A DNA stretch of 34,718 nucleotides from Pseudomonadota bacterium (GTDB taxonomy: Bacteria; Tectomicrobia; Entotheonellia; Entotheonellales; Entotheonellaceae). Below, one piece after another: positions 8,453 through 16,489 of this stretch. Every line of letters starts with the position of its first letter. The stretch's first letter is position 1. Under the pieces are notes generated by a model. It was not told where the DNA came from and searched no databases. It worked only from the letters and a program-made list of their open reading frames with translations. Where the stretch lies: NCBI GenBank assembly GCA_005777235.1, contig SXND01000043.1, positions 1 through 34,718 on the forward strand, read 5' to 3'. A program made the translations under genes and the position numbers.

Positions 8453-9931
8453 TTAATACCCCACCAGCCGCGCCTGGCGTACCCCCCGCTCCCGCGCTGG
8501 CGCGGCATCAGCCCCGCTCTCGTCGTCGAGGTGCTCGTCTGCTGCGAACGCTGTGTGCGGAAACAGCACCTGCAACGCTTCCGCCACGGTGCGTACGCCA
8601 CAGAGTTCGATATCCACTATATCGGCCATAGGTTGGCAGTTGGCCTGCGGCAACAGACAGCGCCGGAAGCCGAGCCGCGCCGCTTCGCGCAGCCGGGCCT
8701 CGATTTGGCCCACTGCCCGCACTTCCCCCGTCAGCCCCACCTCGCCGAGGACGACGGTCTGCGGGTCGAGCGCCACATCCCGCAGGCTCGACACCACGGC
8801 CACCATGATCCCCAAATCCAGCGCCGGTTCGGCGAGCGACAACCCGCCCACGACATTGACGTAGACATCGTGATGTTGTAGGGGCAGCCCGAGGCGTTTT
8901 TCTAACACGGCGAGTAACAAGGCCACGCGCTGCGGATCGACCCCGTTGGCCACGCGCCGCGGCATCCCGAGGCCACTCGGACTCCCCAAGGCTTGCAACT
9001 CTACCAGGAGCGGACGCGTGCCTTCCATGCTGGCCACCACCACCGAGCCGCTGGCCTGTTGTGGACGTTCCGCCAGCAGGAGTTCTGAGGGATTGGTGAC
9101 CTCGACAAAGCCGTGCTGGCGCATCTCAAACATGCCAATCTCATTGGTCGGTCCAAAACGATTTTTCACGGCCCGCAGGATGCGATAGGTGTGATACCGT
9201 TCCCCTTCAAAATACAGCACGGTATCCACCATGTGCTCTAAGACGCGGGGTCCAGCAATGGTGCCTTCTTTGGTCACATGGCCAATAATCAGGATGGGCA
9301 CATCGAGCGTTTTGGCGAGGGTCATCAGGTGGGCGGTGCTTTCGCGCACCTGGCTGACACTGCCAGGCGCTGACGTGACGTCCGCCGTGAAGATGGTCTG
9401 GATGGAGTCAATGACCAGCACGCGTGGACGCAGACGGGTGACATGCTCACGAATCAGCTCCATCGACGTTTCCGTCAGAATGTAGACCTGCGCGCTGTTG
9501 ACCCCCAGGCGGTCTCCGCGCATGCGCAACTGCATGGCTGATTCTTCACCAGAGACATACAGCACGGCCTGGGGTTCGGCGGTAGGACCACGGCTCAGCC
9601 CCACCGTGGCCTGGAGGATCAGGGTGGATTTCCCAATACCAGGATCCCCCCCAATGAGCACCAGCGACCCGCGGACCAGTCCGCCGCCCAAGACACGATC
9701 GAGCTCGCCAATGCCTGTGAGCAAGCGCTCTTCGCCTTCGCGGCGAATCTCCGTGAGCGGTAGCGGCATGGGCGCGGCCACGCTCATCCCTTGCTGACGG
9801 GCTGGCCGGGCCGGGGCCTGGATCTCTTCCACCAAGGTATTCCAGCCTTGACACTCGGGGCAGCACCCCAGCCACTTCGTGGTGTGATAGCCACACACCT
9901 GGCAGGCAAAGGCGCTCTTGGTCTTGCTCAT
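8453..9931 (-). CDS. radA: DNA repair protein RadA (Sms), branch-migration helicase
   Basis: 492 residues. RadA is a RecA-like hexameric ATPase that speeds branch migration of recombination intermediates. The layout is complete: an N-terminal four-cysteine zinc finger (Cys10-X2-Cys13 and Cys24-X2-Cys27, in FACQVCGY and CCPECQGW), Walker A GGDPGIGKST (94-103), LVIDSIQT as Walker B, the RadA-specific KNRFG motif (256-260), and a C-terminal Lon-protease-like domain (about 290-460, with VYVNVVGGLSLAEPALDLG and VVLGEVGLTGEVRAV). AAAAGGAC lies about nine bases before the ATG. It starts 16 bp after the lexA stop, so lexA and radA are one transcription unit, which would put radA under SOS control if LexA regulates its own promoter. 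Confidence 0.97.
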   Translation of the reverse strand: MSKTKSAFACQVCGYHTTKWLGCCPECQGWNTLVEEIQAPARPARQQGMSVAAPMPLPLTEIRREGEERLLTGIGELDRVLGGGLVRGSLVLIGGDPGIGKSTLILQATVGLSRGPTAEPQAVLYVSGEESAMQLRMRGDRLGVNSAQVYILTETSMELIREHVTRLRPRVLVIDSIQTIFTADVTSAPGSVSQVRESTAHLMTLAKTLDVPILIIGHVTKEGTIAGPRVLEHMVDTVLYFEGERYHTYRILRAVKNRFGPTNEIGMFEMRQHGFVEVTNPSELLLAERPQQASGSVVVASMEGTRPLLVELQALGSPSGLGMPRRVANGVDPQRVALLLAVLEKRLGLPLQHHDVYVNVVGGLSLAEPALDLGIMVAVVSSLRDVALDPQTVVLGEVGLTGEVRAVGQIEARLREAARLGFRRCLLPQANCQPMADIVDIELCGVRTVAEALQVLFPHTAFAADEHLDDESGADAAPARERGVRQARLVGY

Positions 9932-9947
9932 ACACCGCGTCCTTTTG

Positions 9948-10589
9948 CTAGTGGACTGTGGGCCGAATCAGCGAGGTCACCTTGCCACAAATCTGCACTT
10001 CGGGGACGTACAGGGGTTCGAGACGCGGATTTTCCGGCTGCAGGCGAAAACCCTCCGCCTCGCAATAAAACCGCTTCACCGTCACATGCTCGCCAAGCAG
10101 GGCTACGACCACATCGCCATTCTCAGCGTTTTGCTGTGCACGGACAAGCACGTAGTCCCCGTCAAGAATCCCCGCGCCGATCATGCTGTCACCCTCCACA
10201 CGCAGGGCGAACGTCTCCGTCCCGTGCACCAGCTCCGGATCAATCTGTAAAGTGCCCTCATAATTTTCCACCGCCAAGATAGGTTGGCCCGCCGTGACAC
10301 GCCCGAGAACGGGGACTGCCACCGTGTCATGCCCTGTTTTGAAAGGGCGACGCTGCGCAGCATCCAGGGAGGTAATGCCCCGCGAGGTGCGGGCATTCCG
10401 ATGGATGTAGCCTTTTTTTTCCAGGGCCTGGAGATGGGAGCGCACGCCATTGGTGGAGCGAATACCAAGCGCTACACCAATTTCGCGGATGCTGGGCGGG
10501 ATACCGCTGGTACGGACCTCGCGTTCAATGTAGTTCAGGATTGCTCGTTGTCGTTTTGTAAGTGGAACTTTGTGTCCTGAGGGTGTCAT
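9948..10589 (-). CDS. lexA: SOS repressor LexA
   Basis: 213 residues. LexA represses SOS genes and cuts itself when RecA filaments form. The N-terminal winged helix (LTKRQRAILNYIE, PPSIREIGVALG, then the recognition helix STNGVRSHLQALEKKG at 45-60) is followed by the S24 peptidase domain. The cleavage bond is Ala100-Gly101 in GRVTAGQP, the nucleophile Ser135 lies in VEGDSMIGAGI, and the general base is Lys172 in HVTVKRF. The open frame runs on upstream to 10862, but the family's usual start matches the ATG at 10589 (MTPSGHKVPLTKRQ), which has AGGAG upstream and a promoter at 10653-10681. The recognition helix differs from that of E. coli LexA, so the operator is expected to differ. Confidence 0.97.
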   Translation of the reverse strand: MTPSGHKVPLTKRQRAILNYIEREVRTSGIPPSIREIGVALGIRSTNGVRSHLQALEKKGYIHRNARTSRGITSLDAAQRRPFKTGHDTVAVPVLGRVTAGQPILAVENYEGTLQIDPELVHGTETFALRVEGDSMIGAGILDGDYVLVRAQQNAENGDVVVALLGEHVTVKRFYCEAEGFRLQPENPRLEPLYVPEVQICGKVTSLIRPTVH

Positions 10590-10638
10590 AATGCTACAGA
10601 TGCTCCTGCGTCCTGCCCGCCAAATCGGCCATCTCACT

Positions 10639-10674
10639 ACCTGCTCAGGTGAGTAATACTGCCCATTTAGGCAG
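10639..10674. promoter_or_regulatory. Two palindromes at the lexA promoter, candidate LexA operators
   Basis: ACCTG-CT-CAGGT (10639-10650) sits just downstream of the -10 hexamer, near the expected transcript start. CTGCC-CATTTA-GGCAG (10659-10674) fills the spacer between -10 and -35. Both are perfect dyads placed where a repressor would block RNA polymerase, and LexA normally represses itself. Neither matches the E. coli CTGT-N8-ACAG or the Bacillus GAAC-N4-GTTC box. Operator function is inferred from position and symmetry. Confidence 0.5.
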
Positions 10675-10681
10675 GAGTCAA
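10653..10681 (-). promoter_or_regulatory. Sigma-70-type promoter of lexA-radA
   Basis: Reading the minus strand: TTGACT (5 of 6 to TTGACA, at 10676-10681), exactly 17 bases, then TATTAC (4 of 6 to TATAAT, at 10653-10658). The start codon follows about 60 bases downstream. Confidence 0.65.
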
Positions 10682-10768
10682 GAAAAAAATGCTGCTTCGC
10701 CAGTCCCCGCGTCCGCTGGGCAGGCACCGTAGGAGCGACCGGCCCCTGATCTGGAGAGGCCCCACGCC

Positions 10769-12976
10769 TTACGCCGTCGCCGTGACGTACACCAGCGTCG
10801 TCTGCCAGGACACCGTGCGCTCCTGCAGGTGCGAGCGCAAGCACGCGGCGATACGATGCCATGCCGCGGGGCTCAGCGTTGCCAGCAGATGCTGCGCATA
10901 CGACGCCCGGTCACGCGCCGCCGCAGGCGTGCACCAGCGTTCGACCTGGGCCGTACTCAGGTAGCGCTCCTCCGTCTGCGTCACGCACTGCAACGGGGCC
11001 GTGAGGACAAAGCCGGCAGCCTCCAGAGCGGCGGCGAGATCCGGCACATCCCAGTTCAGCAGCGGGTCGTCCGGGGTCTGATACAGCGCGTCTTCGGCCA
11101 CCTGCCAGCGCGCCAGCAGCGTGGGGTCCAGGGCGGTGTGCTCGACCAGGGCCGAGAGGCGCTGGGCCCGTCTGGGGATTACCTCCGCCAAGACCAGGCG
11201 CCCTGCCGATTGCAGGCAGGTACGGAGCTGTGCCAGGACCGCGGTTTTCTCCGGGCATCTGGTCAGCGCATTGCGTCCGACGATGGCGTCAAAGCGCACC
11301 TCCTGGGCCCCGTCAGCGGCCAGGAGAGCGGGCAGCGCCGAGAGTTCCCCTACCAGGATCAGCGGACGCTCCACCTGCGGCAAACGCTCGGCCTGTTGGC
11401 GCAGGGCCGCCGCCGTGGCCGCGTCGGCGGTCACGGTCCACACGCCGCCTTCCGGCGTGCGACGCAGCGCCTCCCAGGTAAGCAGGCCAGTGGCGGCGTT
11501 GAGATCCAGCACCAGGCTATGCCGTTGCAGCGCCGCGGCCTCCAGAATACGGTCGCGCAGGGCCCCGAGTTGCTCCCCGACCTGGCTGATGGTGCGCTGC
11601 AGCCAGCGCTCGTGGGTACGGGTCGTCGGGCTAAACGTTAAGACTTCACCGGCGGGGGCGTGCTCCACCTCCAGCATGGCCGCCAGTTGCGCTTCCCGCC
11701 GCCGCACCACCTGCTGGTGGATGCCGGCTTCATAGCCCAACGTGCCCGGCTCGTAGAACACCTTGCCTTGTAAATGCGTTGGCAGATATTGCTGCGCCAC
11801 CCAGTGGTCGCGGTAGGCATGCGGATAGAGATAGCCAGCGCCATGGCCAAAACCCTCGGCGTCGCGGCTGGCGTCTTTGAGATGATTGGGCACATCGCCG
11901 TCGCGCTCCTGCTCAATCGTCTGCAGGGCATCAAAAAACGCAAACACGGAATTGGACTTGGGGGCCGTGGCCAAATACAGCGCCGCCTGCGCCAGTGGGA
12001 AGCGTCCTTCGGGCAAACCCACGCGCTCAAAAGCTTCGGCGCAAGCCATGGTCACCGCCACGGCCTGCGGATCCGCCAGCCCGACATCCTCGCTGGCAAA
12101 GATGATCATGCGCCGCAACAGAAAACGCGGCTCTTCCCCGGCGTAGACCATCTTGGCGAGCCAGTACATCGCTGCATCCGGGTCTGAGCCGCGCAGCGAC
12201 TTAATAAATGCCGAGATCGTGTCGTAGTGGTAATCGCCCTCTTTATCGTAGAGCACGGCACGCTGCTGGATGCTCTCCTCCGCCACCTGCATATCCACCA
12301 CAATGCCGCCCGCAGCATTGGGCGGTGTGGTATCGACCGCCAGCTCCAGAGCGTTGAGCACGCCACGCGCATCGCCATTGGCCACCTGCACCAGATGCGC
12401 CAGGGCCTCTGGCAGCACGCTGACCTGGCGCGTTCCGTAGCCGCGCCCAGGGTCGCACAAGGCCTGCTGCGCAATGGCCGTGAGGTCGAGGTCTGTCAAC
12501 GGTTTGAGCTGAAAAAGACGGCTGCGACTGACCAGGGCGCGATTCACCGCAAAGTACGGATTTTCCGTGGTGGCGCCAATCAGCAGGATCGTGCCATTTT
12601 CCACATGCGGCAGCAGGGCATCTTGTTGGGCTTTGTTAAAACGGTGCACTTCATCGACAAACAGGATGGTGCGTTGCTGCATGACCTCCTGGCGTTTACG
12701 CGCTTCGCTGATCGCTTGCCGGATGTCCGCCACCCCGGCGAGCACGGCGTTGATGGTCAGAAAATGGCTGCGGGTGGTATTGGCAATCACCATGGCCAGG
12801 GTGGTTTTCCCGGTGCCCGGTGGTCCGTAGAAGATGAGCGAGGCGAGCTGATCGGCCTCAATGGCCCGCCGCAGCAAGCGGCCCGGCCCGAGGATGTGAT
12901 CCTGGCCGATAAATTCCCGCAAGGTGCGCGGTCGCATACGCGCTGCCAGCGGTTGCGGCGTCCTGAACAATGACAC
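10769..12976 (-). CDS. rarA: RarA/MgsA-type AAA+ ATPase fused to a methyltransferase-like domain
   Basis: 735 residues, GTG start with AAGGG seven to eight bases upstream. Residues 1-430 are RarA, the clamp-loader-like AAA+ ATPase acting at stalled replication forks and ssDNA gaps: MRPRTLREFIGQDHILG, Walker A GPPGTGKTT (51-59), Walker B ILFVDEVHRF (104-113), sensor 1 GATTENP, and the C-terminal tetramerisation part with MIIFASEDVGLADPQA. E. coli RarA ends near residue 447. Here about 285 more residues follow that resemble a Rossmann methyltransferase, with LVLDLNAATG (488-497) as a motif I-like turn. The usual GxGxG is degenerate, so catalysis is doubtful. This RarA-plus-domain fusion is known from cyanobacteria. 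It heads the repair island, 180 bp upstream of lexA, and is separated from divergent metG by a palindromic repeat. Confidence 0.9.
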   Translation of the reverse strand: MSLFRTPQPLAARMRPRTLREFIGQDHILGPGRLLRRAIEADQLASLIFYGPPGTGKTTLAMVIANTTRSHFLTINAVLAGVADIRQAISEARKRQEVMQQRTILFVDEVHRFNKAQQDALLPHVENGTILLIGATTENPYFAVNRALVSRSRLFQLKPLTDLDLTAIAQQALCDPGRGYGTRQVSVLPEALAHLVQVANGDARGVLNALELAVDTTPPNAAGGIVVDMQVAEESIQQRAVLYDKEGDYHYDTISAFIKSLRGSDPDAAMYWLAKMVYAGEEPRFLLRRMIIFASEDVGLADPQAVAVTMACAEAFERVGLPEGRFPLAQAALYLATAPKSNSVFAFFDALQTIEQERDGDVPNHLKDASRDAEGFGHGAGYLYPHAYRDHWVAQQYLPTHLQGKVFYEPGTLGYEAGIHQQVVRRREAQLAAMLEVEHAPAGEVLTFSPTTRTHERWLQRTISQVGEQLGALRDRILEAAALQRHSLVLDLNAATGLLTWEALRRTPEGGVWTVTADAATAAALRQQAERLPQVERPLILVGELSALPALLAADGAQEVRFDAIVGRNALTRCPEKTAVLAQLRTCLQSAGRLVLAEVIPRRAQRLSALVEHTALDPTLLARWQVAEDALYQTPDDPLLNWDVPDLAAALEAAGFVLTAPLQCVTQTEERYLSTAQVERWCTPAAARDRASYAQHLLATLSPAAWHRIAACLRSHLQERTVSWQTTLVYVTATA

Positions 12977-12996
12977 GTCTTTATCCCTTGGCCTAC

Positions 12997-13055
12997 CCTG
13001 GGAGCGCGGCCATCCTGGCCGCGTCCCGGGCGGGCGAGACGCCCGCGCTCCCAGG
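12997..13055. repeat. Dispersed 59-bp palindromic repeat (REP-like), copy 1
   Basis: It begins CCTGGGAGCGCGG and ends with the exact reverse complement CCGCGCTCCCAGG, with an inner GCGGGCG-AGA-CGCCCGC hairpin. A second copy of the same length at 22939-22997 differs at only five of 59 positions by my count. It lies between the divergent rarA and metG genes. Translated by chance it reads SAGVSPARDAA, a source of false small ORFs. Confidence 0.8.
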
Positions 13056-13182
13056 AAAATCCTGCCGGGCTTCTGGATGGCTGCGGCGAGGAGTGAGATG
13101 GGCTATAGTTACAGTTCTGCGTTCGGGATGACTATCTTCCACTGTGCTCCTGCTTGCCGGAGCGTCCGACGTAAGGAACACC

Positions 13183-15213
13183 ATGACGGACCCCATTTTG
13201 ATTACCAGCGCGCTTCCCTATGCCAATGGCAGCATCCACCTGGGCCATCTTGTCGAGTATATTCAGACCGATATCTTCGTGCGCTTTCTCAAAATGACCG
13301 GGCGGGACGCGGTGTACATGTGCGCCGATGATACCCATGGCACGCCGATTGAAATCAATGCGCAGCGTGCCGGGATGAGTCCCGAGGATTTTATCGGGCA
13401 GTATTATATCGAGCATCAGCGCGACTTTGCGGCTTTCCACATTGCCTTTGACTGCTATTATTCGACCAACAGCCCGGAAAACCGCCGGCACGCCGAATAT
13501 ATCTTCGAGCGCCTGCGCCAGCAAGGCCATATCGTGACGCGCCCGGTGGCGCAGTATTACTGCGAGCACGATGCCCGGTTCCTGCCGGACCGTTTTATTC
13601 GCGGCACCTGTCCCAATCCCGCCTGCCGGGCCACGGACCAGTACGGTGACGTCTGCGAAGTGTGCGGCGGTACCTACAACCCGACGGATTTGCAAGACCC
13701 ACGCTGCGCCCTGTGCTGCACCCCGCCGGTGATCCGCGAGTCGGTACACTATTTCTTCACGCTCAGCGCCTACGAGACGTTCTTGCACGACTGGGTGCAC
13801 ACGCCAGGGCGCTTGCAGCCCGAAGTGCAACATTTTCTGGACACCTGGCTCAAGGAGGGCCTGCGCGACTGGGATGTGAGCCGCGACGGCCCGTATTTTG
13901 GTTTCAAAATTCCTGGGGAAGAGAACAAATACTTCTACGTCTGGCTCGATGCGCCGGTGGGTTACATTGCCACCACGGAAAAATTCTGCCGCGACAGTGG
14001 GCGCGATTTTGACGCCTACTGGCACAATCCACAGGCGCAGATTTATCACGTCATCGGCAAGGACATCGTGTATTTCCACACCCTGTTCTGGCCCGCCATG
14101 CTGCACGGCGCTGGGTACACGCTGCCCAGCAAAGTGCTGGTGCACGGTTTTCTCACAGTCAACGGCGAAAAAATGTCCAAAACGCGCGGCACCTTTATCA
14201 ATGCGCGCACCTATCTTGATCATCTGGATCCGCAATACCTGCGCTATTACTACGCCGCCAAGATTAACGGCAAGCCCGAGGATCTCGACCTCAACCTCGA
14301 CGATTTCCAGCAGCGGGTGGATGCCGAGCTGATCAACAAGATCGCCAACCTGGTGAGCCGCGTGGTGCCGTTTGTCAATCGCCAGTTCGACAACCGTCTG
14401 GGCCAGCTCGATGCCACGGTGCAGCCGTTGATTGACGACATCCGGTCCCGTCTGCCGCGCATTCGGGACTCCTACGAGCTCCTGGAGTGCAACCGCGCCG
14501 TGCAGGAGATCGTGGCCATTGCCGACATAGGCAACAAATACTTCCAGGACGCGGCGCCGTGGGAGGTCATCAAGCACGATCGGCAGGCGGCGCAAGCCAT
14601 CTGTACCTTTGGCGCCAACTGCTGCCGCACGGTGGCAGCCTTGATTAAGCCGGTGCTGCCGCGCTATGCCGCCGACGTGGAGTCTATTCTAGGCCTGGCG
14701 CCGCTGACCTTTGACGATGCGGCGCGTTTTGATTTGCAGGACCACACGGTCAACGCCTTCCAGCGCTTGGTCGAGCGGGTAGATCCCAAGAAGATTGCGG
14801 CCCTGCTCGCCGCCAGTGCCGCCAGTCTGGAGGCGCAGTCCCCACCGCCCGCGCCGGCACGCCAGGTGGCCATTGAGCCTCTGGCGCCGCAGATTACCTA
14901 TGACGAGTTTGCCAAGGTAGACCTGCGCGTCGCCACGGTGTTGCACGCCGAAGCCGTGCAAGGGGCCGATAAGCTGCTGCGCCTGCGGGTGGACATTGGC
15001 AGTGAGCAGCGCACCATCTTTGCCGGGATTAGCCAGTCGTATCGGCCTGAGGAGTTGATTGGCAAGCAGGTGATTGTGGTGGCCAATCTGCAGCCGCGCA
15101 CGATGCGCTTTGGGGTGAGCGAAGGCATGCTCCTGGCCGCTGGCCCGGACAGTGCGGATGTGGTCGTGGCCGAATTTGGCCCGGCGCGGCAGCCAGGGGA
15201 ACAGGTGCGCTAA
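13183..15213 (+). CDS. metG: Methionyl-tRNA synthetase with C-terminal tRNA-binding domain
   Basis: 676 residues. Charges tRNA-Met with methionine in the cytoplasm. Class I features: the HIGH-type motif HLGH (19-22) in ALPYANGSIHLGHLVEY, the KMSK-type loop EKMSKTRG (KMSKT at 330-334), and a zinc knuckle region with several cysteine pairs starting at Cys143 (CPNPAC, CEVCGG, CALC), as in the two-knuckle MetG1 type. The anticodon-binding helices follow. From about 571 there is an EMAPII/Trbp111-type OB fold (VDLRVATVLHAEAVQGADKLLRLRVDIG, GMLLAA) that helps hold tRNA and dimerise. I chose ATG 13183 because TAAGGA lies five bases upstream; the ATG at 13144 adds an unconserved 13 residues. A long open frame on the opposite strand (13132-14595) is a codon-bias shadow. 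Confidence 0.97.
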   Translation: MTDPILITSALPYANGSIHLGHLVEYIQTDIFVRFLKMTGRDAVYMCADDTHGTPIEINAQRAGMSPEDFIGQYYIEHQRDFAAFHIAFDCYYSTNSPENRRHAEYIFERLRQQGHIVTRPVAQYYCEHDARFLPDRFIRGTCPNPACRATDQYGDVCEVCGGTYNPTDLQDPRCALCCTPPVIRESVHYFFTLSAYETFLHDWVHTPGRLQPEVQHFLDTWLKEGLRDWDVSRDGPYFGFKIPGEENKYFYVWLDAPVGYIATTEKFCRDSGRDFDAYWHNPQAQIYHVIGKDIVYFHTLFWPAMLHGAGYTLPSKVLVHGFLTVNGEKMSKTRGTFINARTYLDHLDPQYLRYYYAAKINGKPEDLDLNLDDFQQRVDAELINKIANLVSRVVPFVNRQFDNRLGQLDATVQPLIDDIRSRLPRIRDSYELLECNRAVQEIVAIADIGNKYFQDAAPWEVIKHDRQAAQAICTFGANCCRTVAALIKPVLPRYAADVESILGLAPLTFDDAARFDLQDHTVNAFQRLVERVDPKKIAALLAASAASLEAQSPPPAPARQVAIEPLAPQITYDEFAKVDLRVATVLHAEAVQGADKLLRLRVDIGSEQRTIFAGISQSYRPEELIGKQVIVVANLQPRTMRFGVSEGMLLAAGPDSADVVVAEFGPARQPGEQVR

Positions 15214-15240
15214 GGCGCTTGAGAGGAAAGAGAGATTGCT

Positions 15241-15915
15241 ATGAGCGTTCAGACGGTCAGTTATGTTGAAGCGATTGCGCATATCCCGCCGGGTGCGACA
15301 CTGCGGATCCCTGCGGTGCCGTGGGAGGACTATGCACAGCTCCTCGTGGAACTTGGCGATGACTACCACGGACGCATTAGCTATAACGACGGATGTCTAG
15401 AGATTATGAGCCCTTTGCCTGTACATGAAGAATTTGCCGAGGTGGTGCGCGGGATCGCGCGGGAAATCACCCGCGCCCTGGGCGTCAAACTGGAGACGCG
15501 CGGCTCGATGACGATGCGCAGCATCTGGCAGCGCAAAGGCGCCGAGCCAGACACGTGCTTCTATGTGCAGAACGCCATACGGATCATTGGCCAGCGCAGT
15601 CTGGACTTTGACGTTGATCCCCCGCCTGACGTTGTCGTAGAGATCGACGTGACGAACGAGTCCCAATCAAAGTTTCCCATTTACGCGGCGCTGGGCGTGC
15701 CGGAAATCTGGCATTATGATGGCCACACGGCGTCTTTCTATACCCTGGTCAACGCCGAGTACGTTGTCACAGCGCACAGCCGCGCCTTCCCTTTTCTCCC
15801 CAGTACCCTCCTGGCTCAGTGGATCGAGCACAGCAAGACGGTGGGGCAAGATGCCGCGCTGGATACGGTGCGGGCCTGGATGCATGCACCGAAGCTCCAG
15901 GGGCAGAGCCGCTAG
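15241..15915 (+). CDS. Uma2-family (DUF820) PD-(D/E)XK endonuclease-like protein
   Basis: 224 residues. Uma2 proteins are restriction-endonuclease-fold proteins that are abundant in cyanobacteria and some other large genomes; their role is unknown. The fold is visible as GRISYNDGCLEIMSPLPVHEEF near residue 40-60, then PDVVVEIDVTNESQSKFPIYAALGVPEIWHYD. There the Asp of PDVVVEID and the following Glu are the likely metal ligands and the later Lys the third catalytic residue. AGAGGAAAGAGAG precedes the ATG. It is 27 bp after metG, but Uma2 genes are scattered singly and this need not imply a joint role. Confidence 0.85.
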   Translation: MSVQTVSYVEAIAHIPPGATLRIPAVPWEDYAQLLVELGDDYHGRISYNDGCLEIMSPLPVHEEFAEVVRGIAREITRALGVKLETRGSMTMRSIWQRKGAEPDTCFYVQNAIRIIGQRSLDFDVDPPPDVVVEIDVTNESQSKFPIYAALGVPEIWHYDGHTASFYTLVNAEYVVTAHSRAFPFLPSTLLAQWIEHSKTVGQDAALDTVRAWMHAPKLQGQSR

Positions 15916-16068
15916 ATATTCCCCCTGGAAGTTCCAGACTCCAGCCCGGAGCCAGCCGCCACGCTCTCGCGTGACGCTCCCAAGGAAAACCCGGGAAGGC
16001 GGCCAGGGGATTGATGCACCAGACATCTCACCAGCCTCTATCCCGCTATCGGCAAGTCCCTACGCCAG

Positions 16069-16311
16069 CGTCAGGAAAATTGACACCTGAGCACGGAGGC
16101 ACAAAAAAAACATATAACTCATTGATATTATGACATATATGGCACTTTTTAAGGCAGGGCTATGGCCACAACGCCGCATCAGTGTCGGGAAATTTGACAA
16201 TGCGGCGTAAGAGCGAGAAAAATTGCTAATTTATTGATATCGTTGATCAGAAAAGTTTCAATACGGCATCCCAAGGGCTATGTTGCCGCGTTAGTGTCAG
16301 AAAAATTGACA
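16069..16311. promoter_or_regulatory. Three 17-bp TGTCA-N7-TGACA palindromes about 113 bp apart
   Basis: Within a 574-bp stretch without genes (15916-16489) there are three copies: CGTCA-N7-TGACA at 16069-16085, TGTCG-N7-TGACA at 16183-16199, and TGTCA-N7-TGACA at 16295-16311. Spacings are 114 and 112 bp. Other words recur between them (ATTGATAT at 16121 and 16233; GGGCTATG at 16157 and 16275), so the region looks like an old tandem repeat of about 112 bp in which the palindromes were best kept. The third copy is about 80 bp upstream of a -24/-12 promoter, the usual place for an enhancer-binding activator. Activator binding is inferred. Confidence 0.6.
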
Positions 16312-16376
16312 ATGAGATGGGAGAACAAAGAGCGTAGGAGAGAGTTAAGGACTTCTCAGTCAATGCATTAGATGTA

Positions 16377-16393
16377 TGGTATAGTTCTTGCTT
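16377..16393 (+). promoter_or_regulatory. Sigma-54 (RpoN) -24/-12 promoter of the PEP-CTERM gene
   Basis: TGGTATAGTTCTTGCTT has GG at 16378-16379 and GC at 16390-16391 with exactly ten bases between, and matches the TGGCAY-N5-TTGC pattern well. It is about 100 bp before the start codon, downstream of three enhancer-like palindromes. In several bacteria PEP-CTERM genes are known to be driven by RpoN with the PrsK/PrsR system. Confidence 0.62.
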
Positions 16394-16489
16394 AGCCCTG
16401 AGGTGCTGAGGGAGCAGGCGCCACTGGCAAAGGCACACCCCTGTATCCTGAGACAAAGTGTGGTGGAACCCATCATCAGGAGTTACCGT

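Noticed and set aside
10590..10862. Upstream extension of the lexA frame
   Set aside because: It would run over the lexA promoter and into rarA; the conserved LexA start is at 10589.
13132..14595. 487-codon open frame on the minus strand
   Set aside because: Fully antisense to metG, which has all its motifs; long antisense frames are common in high-GC genes.
16069..16311. Spaced repeats as a CRISPR array or transposon end
   Set aside because: Only three diverged units about 113 bp apart, no direct repeats with unique spacers of CRISPR length, and no cas or transposase gene nearby; regulatory sites fit better.
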